Shown: in pieces, positions 1 through 7,615 of the stretch
Numbering within the stretch: the first letter of the stretch is position 1
Layout of the letters: every line of letters starts with the position of its first letter
Position numbers and translations under genes: made by a program
Notes under the pieces: model-generated
The model's database searches: none
Seen by the model: the letters and a program-made list of their open reading frames with translations, nothing else
What the model was told of the DNA's origin: nothing
NCBI GenBank assembly: GCA_900756575.1
Contig: CAAEKQ010000193.1
Span: 1 to 46,023, forward strand
DNA from: an uncultured Oscillospiraceae bacterium
Lineage (GTDB): Bacteria > Bacillota > Clostridia > Oscillospirales > Oscillospiraceae
Direction: 5' to 3'
Length of the DNA: 46,023 nucleotides

Positions 1-5
1 AAAAG

Positions 6-34
6 AAAAGCAGCACGCTATGGTGCTGCTTTTT
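6..34. terminator. Rho-independent terminator at left edge
   Basis: An 8-bp stem (9-16 with 23-30, AGCAGCAC/GTGCTGCT) has a 6-base loop and is followed by TTTT on the plus strand; A residues before the stem extend the pairing. It probably ends a plus-strand gene lying left of the window, and could also work on the minus strand. Bases 41-178 hold no gene I can recognise. Confidence 0.7.
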
Positions 35-178
35 CGTGATATTCCAAAGTATGAAAATCATCGAAGGATATATTGAACTCTACTGTAATCTCATAATCCA
101 GCCGGACATAAACTGCTTGCGGTATACTGAATCTCCGCGCCATCCACCTTGAGAAGAATCATGAGGTAGGCGAGATGC

Positions 179-1123
179 TCAGGCGCCCTGATCAGCTGCA
201 AGAATCTCGTCGATGCGGCTGGTCACTTCCTTCATCACCTCGTCGCTGGTGATGCCGCCTACAATGGGATCACCGACGATGTTGCCGTTCCGGTCTACCA
301 GAAGGGTGGTGGGGAAGGAGAAAATCTGGGAGAGCATATTGCCCGCGTCAGAGTCCCAGGCAAAGTAGATGTTCTGATAGCTGGCGCCCTTTTCACTGAG
401 GATGCTCTTAGCTTCTGCAATGGCGTCTTCGTTTCCGTCCAGGGTGTCAGTGTTGATGCCGATCACGGCGCCGCCCTTTGCCTTCAGGTCTTCATTGAGC
501 TGATTCAGCGCAGAAAGCTCCTCTACGCAGGGCTTGCAGCCACTGAACCAGAGGTTCACCAGGGTGACGGCATTCTGAGAGAACATATTGTTGTCCACAT
601 CGTTTCCATCCAGATCCTTGCCGGAGAAGGCGGGGAACGCACTTGCGGAGATGGACTGCGTTTCAGCGGCGTCTGTGGGATTATACTGCTCAAGGATCTG
701 AGCCATCTGATCCTCAATGGGGCGAATCAGCTCCACATCTGCTTTCAGGGTGTTTACATCATCATCGGATAGTCCCTCTGCTGCGTCAATGGCGCTGGAC
801 AGAACGTCGCAGTAGTCGGCTTCAGGATTTACAGTGTTCTTGTCCATGGAGGCGAAAACCTTTTCCCATAGCTCTTTATGGGCGTCAAATATGGCGTTTT
901 CCTGATTTGTCAGGTCATTCAGCTGATTCTGAAGCGCATCCTGATCGACTGCGGAATCCGCCGGTGCTACGGAGGATTCGGTTGTGCTTTCAGTTTCAGC
1001 GGCGGTTTCAGCGGAGACGCTGCTCGGTGCTGCGGCAGAGCTGCTGGTGTTACTTCCACAGGCGGTGAGGCCAAAGATCATTGCGCCGGCAAGAAGTCCG
1101 GCGAGCCATTTTGTTTGTTTCAT
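179..1123 (-). CDS. TlpA-like thioredoxin-fold lipoprotein
   Basis: Predicted 314-residue lipoprotein thiol-disulfide oxidoreductase, probably anchored outside the membrane. The start at 1123 is chosen because GGAGGT lies just upstream and because it gives a clean lipoprotein signal: KQTK, a hydrophobic stretch, then lipobox LTAC with Cys22. Residues 25-60 are a Ser/Ala/Thr/Glu-rich linker. A helical region of about 100 residues follows, then a redoxin domain with active-site motif CKPC (Cys196/Cys199) in the context LWFSGCKPCVEEL, typical of TlpA/ResA proteins. It lies 19 bp downstream of the polyferredoxin gene on the same strand, so the two are probably co-transcribed and electrons may pass from the membrane Fe-S protein to this thioredoxin fold. 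The substrate is unknown. Confidence 0.88.
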   Translation of the reverse strand: MKQTKWLAGLLAGAMIFGLTACGSNTSSSAAAPSSVSAETAAETESTTESSVAPADSAVDQDALQNQLNDLTNQENAIFDAHKELWEKVFASMDKNTVNPEADYCDVLSSAIDAAEGLSDDDVNTLKADVELIRPIEDQMAQILEQYNPTDAAETQSISASAFPAFSGKDLDGNDVDNNMFSQNAVTLVNLWFSGCKPCVEELSALNQLNEDLKAKGGAVIGINTDTLDGNEDAIAEAKSILSEKGASYQNIYFAWDSDAGNMLSQIFSFPTTLLVDRNGNIVGDPIVGGITSDEVMKEVTSRIDEILAADQGA

Positions 1124-1142
1124 GTGAGATACCTCCAAAAAA

Positions 1143-2057
1143 TTAGTCTTGTGTGGATATTTCTTTTTGAGCAGTGGATGCAGCGCTACAGCCAAAGCCA
1201 TAGCGGTAGCGGATTGCCCCGGTGGGACAGGACTTCATACATTTTCCGCAGCGAATACACTCCGCGTGGTTTGGCGTTTTCGTTACGTCCACGTCCATGC
1301 CGCAAACCTTCTGACATTTCCCACAGGAGACGCATTTTCCTGCATCCACCTGAATCCCCAGCAGGGAGACCCGGTTAAACAGAGAATAAAATGCGCCAAG
1401 GGGACAAATCCATTTGCAGAAGGGCCGGTAGAAAAGCCAGGACAGCAGGATGACGGTAATTAAAATCACGCTTTTCCAGGCGAATAGCTTGCCCAAGGCC
1501 CCGCGAATGCTGACGTTGGCCAGGGATAGGGGAATGGCCCCTTCGATGACGCCCTGGGGGCAGATGTATTTGCAGAAATAGGGATCGCCCATACCCAGAT
1601 CGTTGGTAATCAGCAGGGGCAGCAGAATCACAAATACGATTAGGATACCGTATTTTAGAAACCGCAGAGGTTTCAGCTTTTTTGTGGACAGCTTTTTTCC
1701 GGGAATCTTATGGATCAGATCCTGGAGCCAGCCGAAGGGACAGAGAAATCCGCAGATAAACCGTCCCAGCAAGACTCCAAGCAAAATCAGGAATCCGGTG
1801 ATGTAGTAAGCAAATTTGAATTTCGAGGAACCGATCACGGCCTGCATGGCGCCGATGGGGCAGGTTCCTGCCGCGCCCGGGCAGGAATAACAGTTGAGTC
1901 CGGGCACGCAGACCACCTTTCCCTTGCCCTGATAGATGGTTCCCTTAAAAAAGTTTGGAAGATGGATGTTGGTGCCCAGGGCGGCAATTGCCTGAATCCA
2001 TCCCCGAAAACGGGCAAGAAAACCCGAAATGCCACTGAGTTGCTTATCCAATTCCAA
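1143..2057 (-). CDS. Membrane 4Fe-4S (NapH/CcoG-like) polyferredoxin
   Basis: Polytopic membrane iron-sulfur protein of the Fer4_5/NapH-like group, about 304 residues. Visible motifs are an N-terminal cysteine group (CYSCPG, then TCPIGA), two membrane-flanked CX3CP motifs (CGFLCPFG and CKWICPLG), a CKYICPQG motif, and a C-terminal pair of 4Fe-4S clusters (CVSCGKCQKVC and CIRCGKCMKSCP). About five hydrophobic segments alternate with these. The start is uncertain. The frame stays open upstream to 2108, but that would overlap the small CXXC gene by most of its 3' half. A TTG at 2057 (or GTG at 2060) just after GGAG, overlapping the end of that gene, fits translational coupling better. It probably moves electrons across or along the membrane to the downstream TlpA-like lipoprotein. 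Confidence 0.85.
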   Translation of the reverse strand: MELDKQLSGISGFLARFRGWIQAIAALGTNIHLPNFFKGTIYQGKGKVVCVPGLNCYSCPGAAGTCPIGAMQAVIGSSKFKFAYYITGFLILLGVLLGRFICGFLCPFGWLQDLIHKIPGKKLSTKKLKPLRFLKYGILIVFVILLPLLITNDLGMGDPYFCKYICPQGVIEGAIPLSLANVSIRGALGKLFAWKSVILITVILLSWLFYRPFCKWICPLGAFYSLFNRVSLLGIQVDAGKCVSCGKCQKVCGMDVDVTKTPNHAECIRCGKCMKSCPTGAIRYRYGFGCSAASTAQKEISTQD

Positions 2058-2190
2058 CACACTCCATACACAGTCGAATTGCTTTTCCCAATACAGTCTG
2101 CACCTCACCGCGGTAGGCCCCGAATGCCACCATGGCAGCGCCGGCCATCAAAAGCCCGATTTGCAGGCAAATTTTTGTCCCTGATCTCAT
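2044..2190 (-). CDS. Small CD1871A-like CXXC protein
   Basis: A 48-residue protein. ATG at 2190 follows GGAAAGGAG at good spacing. It has one hydrophobic helix (about residues 8-26), a GAYRGEV segment, and a C-terminal CXXC motif near the end (RLCMECVGIG). This layout, with a CLEC/CMEC motif followed by a short hydrophobic tail, matches what I know of the CD1871A family of CXXC proteins found in Clostridia beside 4Fe-4S membrane proteins and TlpA-like redoxins; the assignment is from pattern memory. Its 3' end overlaps the likely start of the polyferredoxin gene. It may be a membrane thiol shuttle between the polyferredoxin and the lipoprotein, which is an inference. Confidence 0.75.
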   Translation of the reverse strand: MRSGTKICLQIGLLMAGAAMVAFGAYRGEVQTVLGKAIRLCMECVGIG

Positions 2191-2222
2191 AACGTGCCGC
2201 TCCTTTCCTGTTGTGCAAAGCG

Positions 2223-2255
2223 ATTATAGCAGACGGGGGTTAAATTCTCTGTTAA
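2223..2255 (-). promoter_or_regulatory. Candidate regulated promoter of redox module
   Basis: Read on the minus strand, a perfect TATAAT (2223-2228) lies 33 bases before the small CXXC gene, but no good -35 is seen. In its place are two GTTAA repeats on the plus strand (2239-2243 and 2251-2255, 12 bp apart). A direct repeat over a poor -35 is the usual site for an OmpR-family activator, and such a regulator starts 73 bp away. The link is inferred. Confidence 0.4.
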
Positions 2256-2293
2256 GATTGTCGAAAACTTACACAGATTTTATGGCGGTGTGA

Positions 2294-2299
2294 TATACT
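2294..2299 (+). promoter_or_regulatory. Candidate -10 of two-component operon
   Basis: TATACT lies 29 bases upstream of the response-regulator start. A possible -35, TTACAC at 2269-2274, is 19 bp away, which is long, so the promoter is weak or regulated. Confidence 0.35.
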
Positions 2300-2327
2300 A
2301 AGGGCAAGCAGAAACGGAGGAACGGAC

Positions 2328-3002
2328 ATGAGACTTCTTATCATTGAGGACGAGCAGGCCCTGGCGGATATGGTGGCGCGGCACCTGAGAACCGCCGGAT
2401 ATGAGATAGACGTGTGCTATGACGGAGATTCCGGGCTGGAGGCAGCCACGACGGAATCCTACGATTTAATCATTTTGGATTTGAATCTGCCGAAGATGGA
2501 CGGAATGGAGCTTTTGAAGGAGCTTCGAACCCAGGACGGGGAGACCGGCGTATTGATTCTTTCTGCCCGCAGCGGGATCAGCGATAAGGTAGAGGGGCTG
2601 GACGCGGGAGCAAATGATTTTCTGTCCAAGCCCTTTCATATGCAGGAGCTGGATGCCAGAATCCGCAGCCTGACCCGGCGAAAGTTTATTCAGAACAGTC
2701 TGACCCTGACGCTGGGAAAGCTGATGTTCGACACCAAAAGCCGGATTGCATCTGTGGACGGAGTTCCGTTGCAGCTGACTCGCAAGGAGACAGGGATTTT
2801 GGAGTATCTACTGCTGCACCAGGGCCGTCCGGTGAGCCAGGAAGAGCTGATGGAACACGTATGGGACAGCAGTGTGGACGCATTCAGCAATTCCATTCGG
2901 GTACACATTTCCTCTCTGCGGAAGAAGCTCCGGGCAGCGCTGGAGTATGACCCCATTCGCAATCGGATTGGGGAAGGATATGTGATGGGAGGCGATTTCT
3001 GA
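2328..3002 (+). CDS. OmpR/PhoB-family response regulator
   Basis: A 224-residue response regulator of usual family length. The receiver domain (residues 1-115) has the acidic pair EDE near residue 7, phospho-acceptor Asp51 in LILDLNLP, and the conserved Lys in LSKPF (about residue 101). The C-terminal winged-helix domain (about 125-224) has the usual end, SNSIRVHISSLRKKL followed by GEGYVM. CGGAGGA precedes the ATG. It overlaps the kinase gene by one base. It is transcribed divergently from the CXXC / polyferredoxin / TlpA module, which it may control. Confidence 0.95.
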   Translation: MRLLIIEDEQALADMVARHLRTAGYEIDVCYDGDSGLEAATTESYDLIILDLNLPKMDGMELLKELRTQDGETGVLILSARSGISDKVEGLDAGANDFLSKPFHMQELDARIRSLTRRKFIQNSLTLTLGKLMFDTKSRIASVDGVPLQLTRKETGILEYLLLHQGRPVSQEELMEHVWDSSVDAFSNSIRVHISSLRKKLRAALEYDPIRNRIGEGYVMGGDF

Positions 3003-4123
3003 TGAAGCGGCTTTCCCTGCAATGGCGGCTGACGCTGATGACGGCAATCCTGATAGCGGCAGCCTGCGTACTGCTGAATTTGGCGGTGCTCTATTCCGGC
3101 ACTTCGCATATGGATGCGCTAGGCAAGTATGTGGCAGATAATGAAACGGAGAATACCATCTATATTGACCTCTCCGAAGCTCAGTGGGAGGAGTTTTCGG
3201 GAGATTTTGCATTGCAAGTCCAGAGTAGTAAGGCAGGCTTTCGGCTGGAGGCATGGATTATTACGGTGCTGATTACCTTTTTATCCGGCGCCATTACCTA
3301 TTTCGTCAGCGGAAGGTGTCTGCGGCCTCTGCGGGAGTTTTCCAAACAGGCCGAGCAGATTCAAATGCAGAATTTGATGAACAGCCCTTTGCCCGAGCAG
3401 ACCATTCGGGAATATCAGCAGCTGGCATCCGCCTTTAATGGAATGCTGGAGCGGTTGGGCAGCGCCTTTGAGGTACAGCGGCGGTTTACCGGAAATGCGG
3501 CTCATGAGTTAAAAACGCCCCTGGCTTTGATGCAGGCGCAGCTGGAGGTGTGGATGGAGTCGGAAGATCTATCCGAAATGGAACGGAGAAATGTAAAGAG
3601 TTTGCAGGGGCAGCTGGAGCGGTTAACGGCGCTGGTGCGAACCCTGCTGGACATGAGCGAGATGGAGACCATTCCTCGGACGGAGCGGGTGGAGCTGGCA
3701 CCCATGGCAGAGGAGATTTTGCAGGATCTGGAGCCCGCCGCCCAAAAGCGCGGGATTACCATGACAGCGTCCGGAGAGGTATCGCCGGTGACCGGCAGCG
3801 ACATTTTGCTCTACCGGATGCTCTATAACCTGGTGGAAAATGCCATTAAGTATGGAAAACAGGGGGGAGCTGTGGCGGTGACACTGGAAGAAAACCGCGG
3901 AAAAACGGAAATCCGGGTAGCGGATGATGGCCCCGGAATTCCCATAGAGATGCAGGAGCAGGTGTTTGAGCCGTTTTTCCGAGTGGATCAATCCCGCAGC
4001 CGGGCCTCCGGCGGCGTTGGCCTGGGCCTGGCGCTGTCGCAACAAATTGCCGCGCTCCATGGCGGCAGTCTGACTGTGGAAAAAAGCGATGAAACGGGGA
4101 CGGTGTTCCTGTGCAGAATGTAA
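3002..4123 (+). CDS. Sensor histidine kinase
   Basis: A 373-residue membrane histidine kinase, partner of the preceding regulator (TGATG overlap). TM1 is about residues 9-31 and TM2 about 84-104, with a short extracytoplasmic loop of about 50 residues between them. A HAMP linker follows, then the H-box NAAHELKTPLAL with His168, the N-box LYNLVENAIKYG, and the G-boxes DDGPGIP and GVGLGLALSQQI. The short sensor loop carries no domain I recognise and no cysteine, so the signal is likely sensed near the membrane. All catalytic boxes are intact. Confidence 0.95.
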   Translation: MKRLSLQWRLTLMTAILIAAACVLLNLAVLYSGTSHMDALGKYVADNETENTIYIDLSEAQWEEFSGDFALQVQSSKAGFRLEAWIITVLITFLSGAITYFVSGRCLRPLREFSKQAEQIQMQNLMNSPLPEQTIREYQQLASAFNGMLERLGSAFEVQRRFTGNAAHELKTPLALMQAQLEVWMESEDLSEMERRNVKSLQGQLERLTALVRTLLDMSEMETIPRTERVELAPMAEEILQDLEPAAQKRGITMTASGEVSPVTGSDILLYRMLYNLVENAIKYGKQGGAVAVTLEENRGKTEIRVADDGPGIPIEMQEQVFEPFFRVDQSRSRASGGVGLGLALSQQIAALHGGSLTVEKSDETGTVFLCRM

Positions 4124-4165
4124 CGAGTAAAAGAGAACCACTCATAGTTGAGGAGGAAACGAAAA

Positions 4166-4627
4166 ATGGATCGGGCAAACATTGCGGCACTATTTGAAAC
4201 ATACATCCGAAAACTGCGGATCACCCCGGCATGGGATGTTCGGCTGGAATTTGTGGAAGACCCATCCTGGACGAAAACCGGCGATTTCAAGATCGACTGC
4301 GACGACAGAAAGGCAATCCTGCTGCTAAACGCCGGAAATCCCAATCAGGAAAATCTCGAGGAAATCATCATCCATGAGCTGATGCACATTAAAATGTATC
4401 CCCTGGATCAGGTGACGGAATCGCTGGTTGCTAACTGCTTTGAGGAGGGCTCGGCGGCCAGCAATTTTGCCTATCAGCAGTTCTTTGTGACTCTGGAGCA
4501 GACCGTAGAGGAGCTGGCAAAGTGCTTTCTGCTGGAGTTTGGGGAAAACAAGGAGTTTTCCTATGGACGGTGCAGCAAACAAAAGTCCTTTCATGAATTG
4601 TATGACGGCCTGAAGAACATCGACTGA
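4166..4627 (+). CDS. Small HExxH putative metallopeptidase
   Basis: A 153-residue soluble protein with no signal peptide. GAGGAGGAA lies 7 bases before the ATG at 4166, so this start is preferred over an upstream TTG. The centre has a zinc-metallopeptidase signature, IIIHELMHIKM, with His70, Glu71 and His74, preceded by a beta-rich segment (DRKAILLLNAG). This order resembles small SprT- or ImmA-like zincin domains, but I cannot name the third zinc ligand. It begins 42 bp after the kinase and ends at a strong terminator, so it is probably the last gene of the two-component operon. The proteolytic role is inferred from the motif only. Confidence 0.75.
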   Translation: MDRANIAALFETYIRKLRITPAWDVRLEFVEDPSWTKTGDFKIDCDDRKAILLLNAGNPNQENLEEIIIHELMHIKMYPLDQVTESLVANCFEEGSAASNFAYQQFFVTLEQTVEELAKCFLLEFGENKEFSYGRCSKQKSFHELYDGLKNID

Positions 4628-4646
4628 GCTTAGCCAAAGCAAGACG

Positions 4647-4681
4647 GCCCCTATGGAGTGGACATTCCATAGGGGCTTTTT
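4647..4681 (+). terminator. Strong Rho-independent terminator
   Basis: A perfect 11-bp stem (4647-4657 with 4666-4676, GCCCCTATGGA/TCCATAGGGGC) has an 8-base loop and a T run. It separates the two-component/HExxH operon from the SnoaL operon. Confidence 0.9.
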
Positions 4682-4691
4682 GCGCAAATCT

Positions 4692-4757
4692 ATTACACTT
4701 ATGTAATGGTCTGCCCCTGAAAAGGCATTGGATTTTAGACTGGTGCTGAGGTATAGT
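4692..4757 (+). promoter_or_regulatory. Promoter and palindrome upstream of SnoaL operon
   Basis: TTGGAT (4728-4733), an 18-bp spacer and TATAGT (4752-4757) form a plausible sigma-A promoter. Upstream lies a perfect 6-4-6 palindrome, ATTACA-CTTA-TGTAAT (4692-4707), well placed for an activator. No dedicated regulator gene is intact nearby. Confidence 0.45.
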
Positions 4758-4816
4758 GTAATCAGAGATAATTTGCAGGTGAAATTTCCCTGCGCAGAAC
4801 GAATGGAGGTAATACC

Positions 4817-5551
4817 ATGGGCAAGAAACAGCTGACCCCGGAGGAGCAGGTGACCCGTTGGGAGCACATCCGGGCCATTGAGAACCTGGTGGGCAAGATG
4901 ACCTACTACGGCATCAACTGCTGGGACGAGAAGATCTGGGATGAAATGTGGGCCAAAAAGGCCGAGGACATCACCCTGGGCTTTAACAACGGATATTACA
5001 AGGGCGCGGAAGCCATTGAGGGCTATTACAAGGCAAGCGCCGAGCTGATGCGGCTTCGGACCGAGGTGGTCAAGGCCGCCAACCCGGACGAGTTCGAGGG
5101 CAAGAGTGTGGAGGAAATCTTCGGCGCAGGCTCTCTGGACGTCAACAACTTTACCACGCCCATTGTGGAGCTGGCAGAGGATATGCAGACTGCAAAGGGC
5201 CTTTGGTACTTCATGCGGGGCAATACCAACTATGACGAAACCGGCATTGCCACCTATCATCAGTGGGGATGGATGGGCGTTGACTTCATCTATGAGGACG
5301 GCGCCTGGAAGATCTGGCACATGGTAAATGCCGAGGACCTGAATTTCCGCGCAGGCACCACCTGGGTGGAGAAGGCGGAGCCCCTGCCCGTGCTGCCCGA
5401 GTATGCAGCAATCGCGGACTTCAAGTTCCCCAAGCCAAATGTTCCCGCTGAGGTCTACGAGCACTGGCATGACCGCCGGAAGAACGTGGACTTCCCCGGG
5501 GTTCCCCACCCCTATGCCAGCTTTGGGGATACCTTTACTTACGGACTTTGA
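4817..5551 (+). CDS. SnoaL/NTF2-fold protein, copy 1
   Basis: A 244-residue soluble protein. TGGAGG precedes the ATG. Residues 10-165 fit a SnoaL-like (nuclear transport factor 2 superfamily) fold: N-terminal helices, a YYKG segment, then the strand pattern AKGLWY...GWMGVDFIYEDGAWKIWHM. The 75-residue C-terminal tail is longer than in simple SnoaL proteins, Pro- and aromatic-rich, and ends with HPYASFGDTF. Families of this length and pattern are annotated in gut Clostridia and Eggerthellaceae only as NTF2-family proteins. SnoaL-fold enzymes include dehydratases such as BaiE and cyclases, but no reaction can be assigned here. It is the first gene of a three-paralogue operon. Confidence 0.85.
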   Translation: MGKKQLTPEEQVTRWEHIRAIENLVGKMTYYGINCWDEKIWDEMWAKKAEDITLGFNNGYYKGAEAIEGYYKASAELMRLRTEVVKAANPDEFEGKSVEEIFGAGSLDVNNFTTPIVELAEDMQTAKGLWYFMRGNTNYDETGIATYHQWGWMGVDFIYEDGAWKIWHMVNAEDLNFRAGTTWVEKAEPLPVLPEYAAIADFKFPKPNVPAEVYEHWHDRRKNVDFPGVPHPYASFGDTFTYGL

Positions 5552-5568
5552 GAAAGGAGGCCGACACA

Positions 5569-6357
5569 ATGAAATACGCAGTGAAAAAGGAATTCACCGA
5601 TGAGGAGCTCATCCAGCGGGTAACCGATGTGATGGAGATTCGCAACGTCATGGGCCGCCATGCCTACTACCATGCCAAGGGCCTCCACGAGAAGGAACTC
5701 AAGGAGATTTGGGTGCAGAAGCCCGAGAACCAGAAGACCGCTTCCTTCGGTCAGAACTGGGGCTACAATGTCGGTATGGAGCGCATCGACGCATACTACG
5801 GCAAGGGCAGCGTAGAGAACTATCAGAAGGATCTGGAGGAACTCCATGCAGCCGATCCCAGCGTAGAGGTAAACAAGGAAAACCTGGGCATTGGCTCCCT
5901 GGTGATCCATATGCTGACCGCACCCTATATTGAGGTAGCCGCCGACGGCAAGACCGCCCAGGGCCTGTGGTATTCCCCCGGCGCGGTAGGCGGCGTACAT
6001 CCCGACCATTCTGACGGCCTGATGATGTATGAAAAGTACGGCGTGGACTTCATGAAGGAAGACGGCGAGTGGAAGATCTGGCACCTGTTCATCGGCACCG
6101 ACTTTGCCGTTCCCGCCGGTCAGGATCTGAAGGGCGACACCATTCTGGAGCAGGAGCGGAAGATCGCTGCCGGCGAGATGGAGAAGCCCAAGAATCCCAT
6201 GGCGGACTGCAAGGATCCCGGCTTTATCCCCATGGACGCTTATTCCCTGAAATATAACTATAGCTTCTATCCGGCCATTCCGGAGCCTTATTACTCCTTT
6301 GATGAGTGCGTCAGCAACGGCCCCGAAGGCAACCCCAACTACAAGAAGGAGGGCTGA
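5569..6357 (+). CDS. SnoaL/NTF2-fold protein, copy 2
   Basis: A 262-residue paralogue of the preceding protein. AAAGGAGG lies 8 bases before the ATG at 5569, and the gap to copy 1 is 17 bp. Conserved landmarks are RHAYYHAKGLH near residue 30, the strand EVAADGKTAQGLWY, then VDFMKEDGEWKIWHL, and a C-terminal tail ending in IPEPYYSFDE. The His-containing AYYHAKG motif, shared with copy 3 (VYWHSAG) but not copy 1 (TYYGIN), sits where SnoaL/BaiE-type dehydratases often carry catalytic Tyr/Asp/His residues, so copies 2 and 3 may be the active subunits. That is inference. Confidence 0.85.
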   Translation: MKYAVKKEFTDEELIQRVTDVMEIRNVMGRHAYYHAKGLHEKELKEIWVQKPENQKTASFGQNWGYNVGMERIDAYYGKGSVENYQKDLEELHAADPSVEVNKENLGIGSLVIHMLTAPYIEVAADGKTAQGLWYSPGAVGGVHPDHSDGLMMYEKYGVDFMKEDGEWKIWHLFIGTDFAVPAGQDLKGDTILEQERKIAAGEMEKPKNPMADCKDPGFIPMDAYSLKYNYSFYPAIPEPYYSFDECVSNGPEGNPNYKKEG

Positions 6358-6362
6358 GAAAA

Positions 6363-7169
6363 ATGTCTGATCTGCATACCAGAATCCAGCGTGCCGTAGG
6401 TGCGGTGGAGTGCGAAAAGGTTATGAGCCGCCATGTCTACTGGCATTCCGCGGGCATTCATCGTGACGAATGGGAAGAGTATTGGTCCAAGTCCGTAGAC
6501 ATCACCTGGGGCCACGGCTGGGGCCGTCAGGATGACCGCTACAGCTACTACTACAGCTATGTGCTGGAGAAGGAGCGCAATGCGTTCAAGACCTTTATGG
6601 GCATCAAGCTCAAGTATCCCGATGTGGAGAACTGCACCCGTCTCGACGGTGTTGCGGAGTATTCCAACCATCTGACTACTTCCCCTGTCATTGAGGTCGC
6701 TGAGGATGGCAAGAGCGCCAAGGGCCTGTGGTACACCCCCGGCTTTATCAACAGCCACGCTTCCGCCAACGGCCAGATCCGCTCTCAGGCCCTGTGGGAG
6801 CGCTACGGCGGCGACTTCGTGCTGGAGGACGGTCGCTGGCTGTATAAGAACCTGCGGGTTTGCCCGGATATCGGCGGCAACGTGGGCGGCGGCGGCTTTG
6901 CCTACCGCGTCCGTATGGCGCCCCCTCCGGAGATGCTCAAGAAGATGGCACAGGAGATGGGCGGCGGCGCATCGGATATCCCCGGCATGATGCCCAAGAA
7001 GCCCGGCGCATCCCCCGCAGCGCAGTCCATGGTGGCTCCCGCTACCCCCGGCCCGCTGTTTGAGGACTGGACCAAGTTCACCGTTCCTCAGCCCGTACCA
7101 ATCCCGGAGCCCTACACCACCGACAGTGAGATTTGGCATTACTGCGATAATCCCTGTCTGGAGGACTAA
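6363..7169 (+). CDS. SnoaL/NTF2-fold protein, copy 3
   Basis: The 268-residue third paralogue, only 5 bp after copy 2; AAGGAGGG within the end of copy 2 serves as its ribosome site. It has the same landmarks: SRHVYWHSAGIH near residue 20, EVAEDGKSAKGLWYTPG, and GGDFVLEDGRWLYKN. The C-terminal half carries an inserted low-complexity Gly/Pro/Ala/Met-rich stretch (about residues 178-230) before the conserved ending PIPEPYTTDSE. The insertion suggests a flexible loop or lid not found in its paralogues. The operon ends 15 bases later at a terminator. Confidence 0.85.
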   Translation: MSDLHTRIQRAVGAVECEKVMSRHVYWHSAGIHRDEWEEYWSKSVDITWGHGWGRQDDRYSYYYSYVLEKERNAFKTFMGIKLKYPDVENCTRLDGVAEYSNHLTTSPVIEVAEDGKSAKGLWYTPGFINSHASANGQIRSQALWERYGGDFVLEDGRWLYKNLRVCPDIGGNVGGGGFAYRVRMAPPPEMLKKMAQEMGGGASDIPGMMPKKPGASPAAQSMVAPATPGPLFEDWTKFTVPQPVPIPEPYTTDSEIWHYCDNPCLED

Positions 7170-7183
7170 AACATACTAACAAT

Positions 7184-7220
7184 GCCCAGACGGTACACTT
7201 GGTATCGTCTGGGCGTTTTT
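7184..7220 (+). terminator. Terminator of SnoaL operon
   Basis: Stem GCCCAGACG (7184-7192) with CGTCTGGGC (7206-7214), followed by GTTTTT. It also lies just past the 3' end of the LytTR remnant on the other strand. Confidence 0.88.
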
Positions 7221-7225
7221 AATGC

Positions 7226-7615
7226 TTATAAGAAATTGGTCAGCCAGCGGGAGTAATTTTCACGGAAGCTATCGCAGCAGCTTCGGCCCACCGGCAGGGT
7301 TTGCCCGGTGGATAGGGTGAGCTCCAGCCGCTTGGTGGATGAAATAAAGCTGTGGCTTACAATGAAGCCCCGATGGCAGATGGAGAACTGCTCTTTGGGA
7401 AGCAGCTCGTAAATCTCCTTGATGCTCAGGATGGAGGGAAAATCCCGGCCGTCGTCCAGGTAGAAATGAACCGTCCGCCCAACCCGTTCGCAGTAAACCA
7501 GCTGTTTTAAGGGGATTGCAACGGTGGCGCTGCCGGATATGATGGAAATATACCGCTGCTGCTCCATTCGGTACTGGAAAAAGCGCTTCATGGCCTTGGG
7601 AATCCGGGTGTCGTA
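7226..7615 (-). pseudogene. LytTR regulator remnant (receiver domain lost)
   Basis: The reading frame encodes a complete LytTR DNA-binding domain (from an ATG at 7591, 121 residues), with VYCERVGRTVHFYL, SIKEIYELL and FSICHRGFIVSHSFI. Upstream of that ATG the frame still reads as linker (DTRIPKAMKRFF), which in AgrA/LytR-type regulators joins receiver to LytTR domain. It then hits a TGA near 7618, where the sequence becomes a GNAT gene on the other strand. The phospho-receiver domain is absent and there is no convincing ribosome site, so this is most likely a broken gene. Expression as a stand-alone LytTR domain cannot be ruled out. Confidence 0.75.

Noticed and set aside
4325..5569. Long open frame on the minus strand under the HExxH gene and SnoaL copy 1
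   Set aside because: It lies antisense to two well-supported genes, has no ribosome site, crosses a strong terminator, and its translation has the low-complexity His/Leu/Val/Gly look of a codon-bias shadow.
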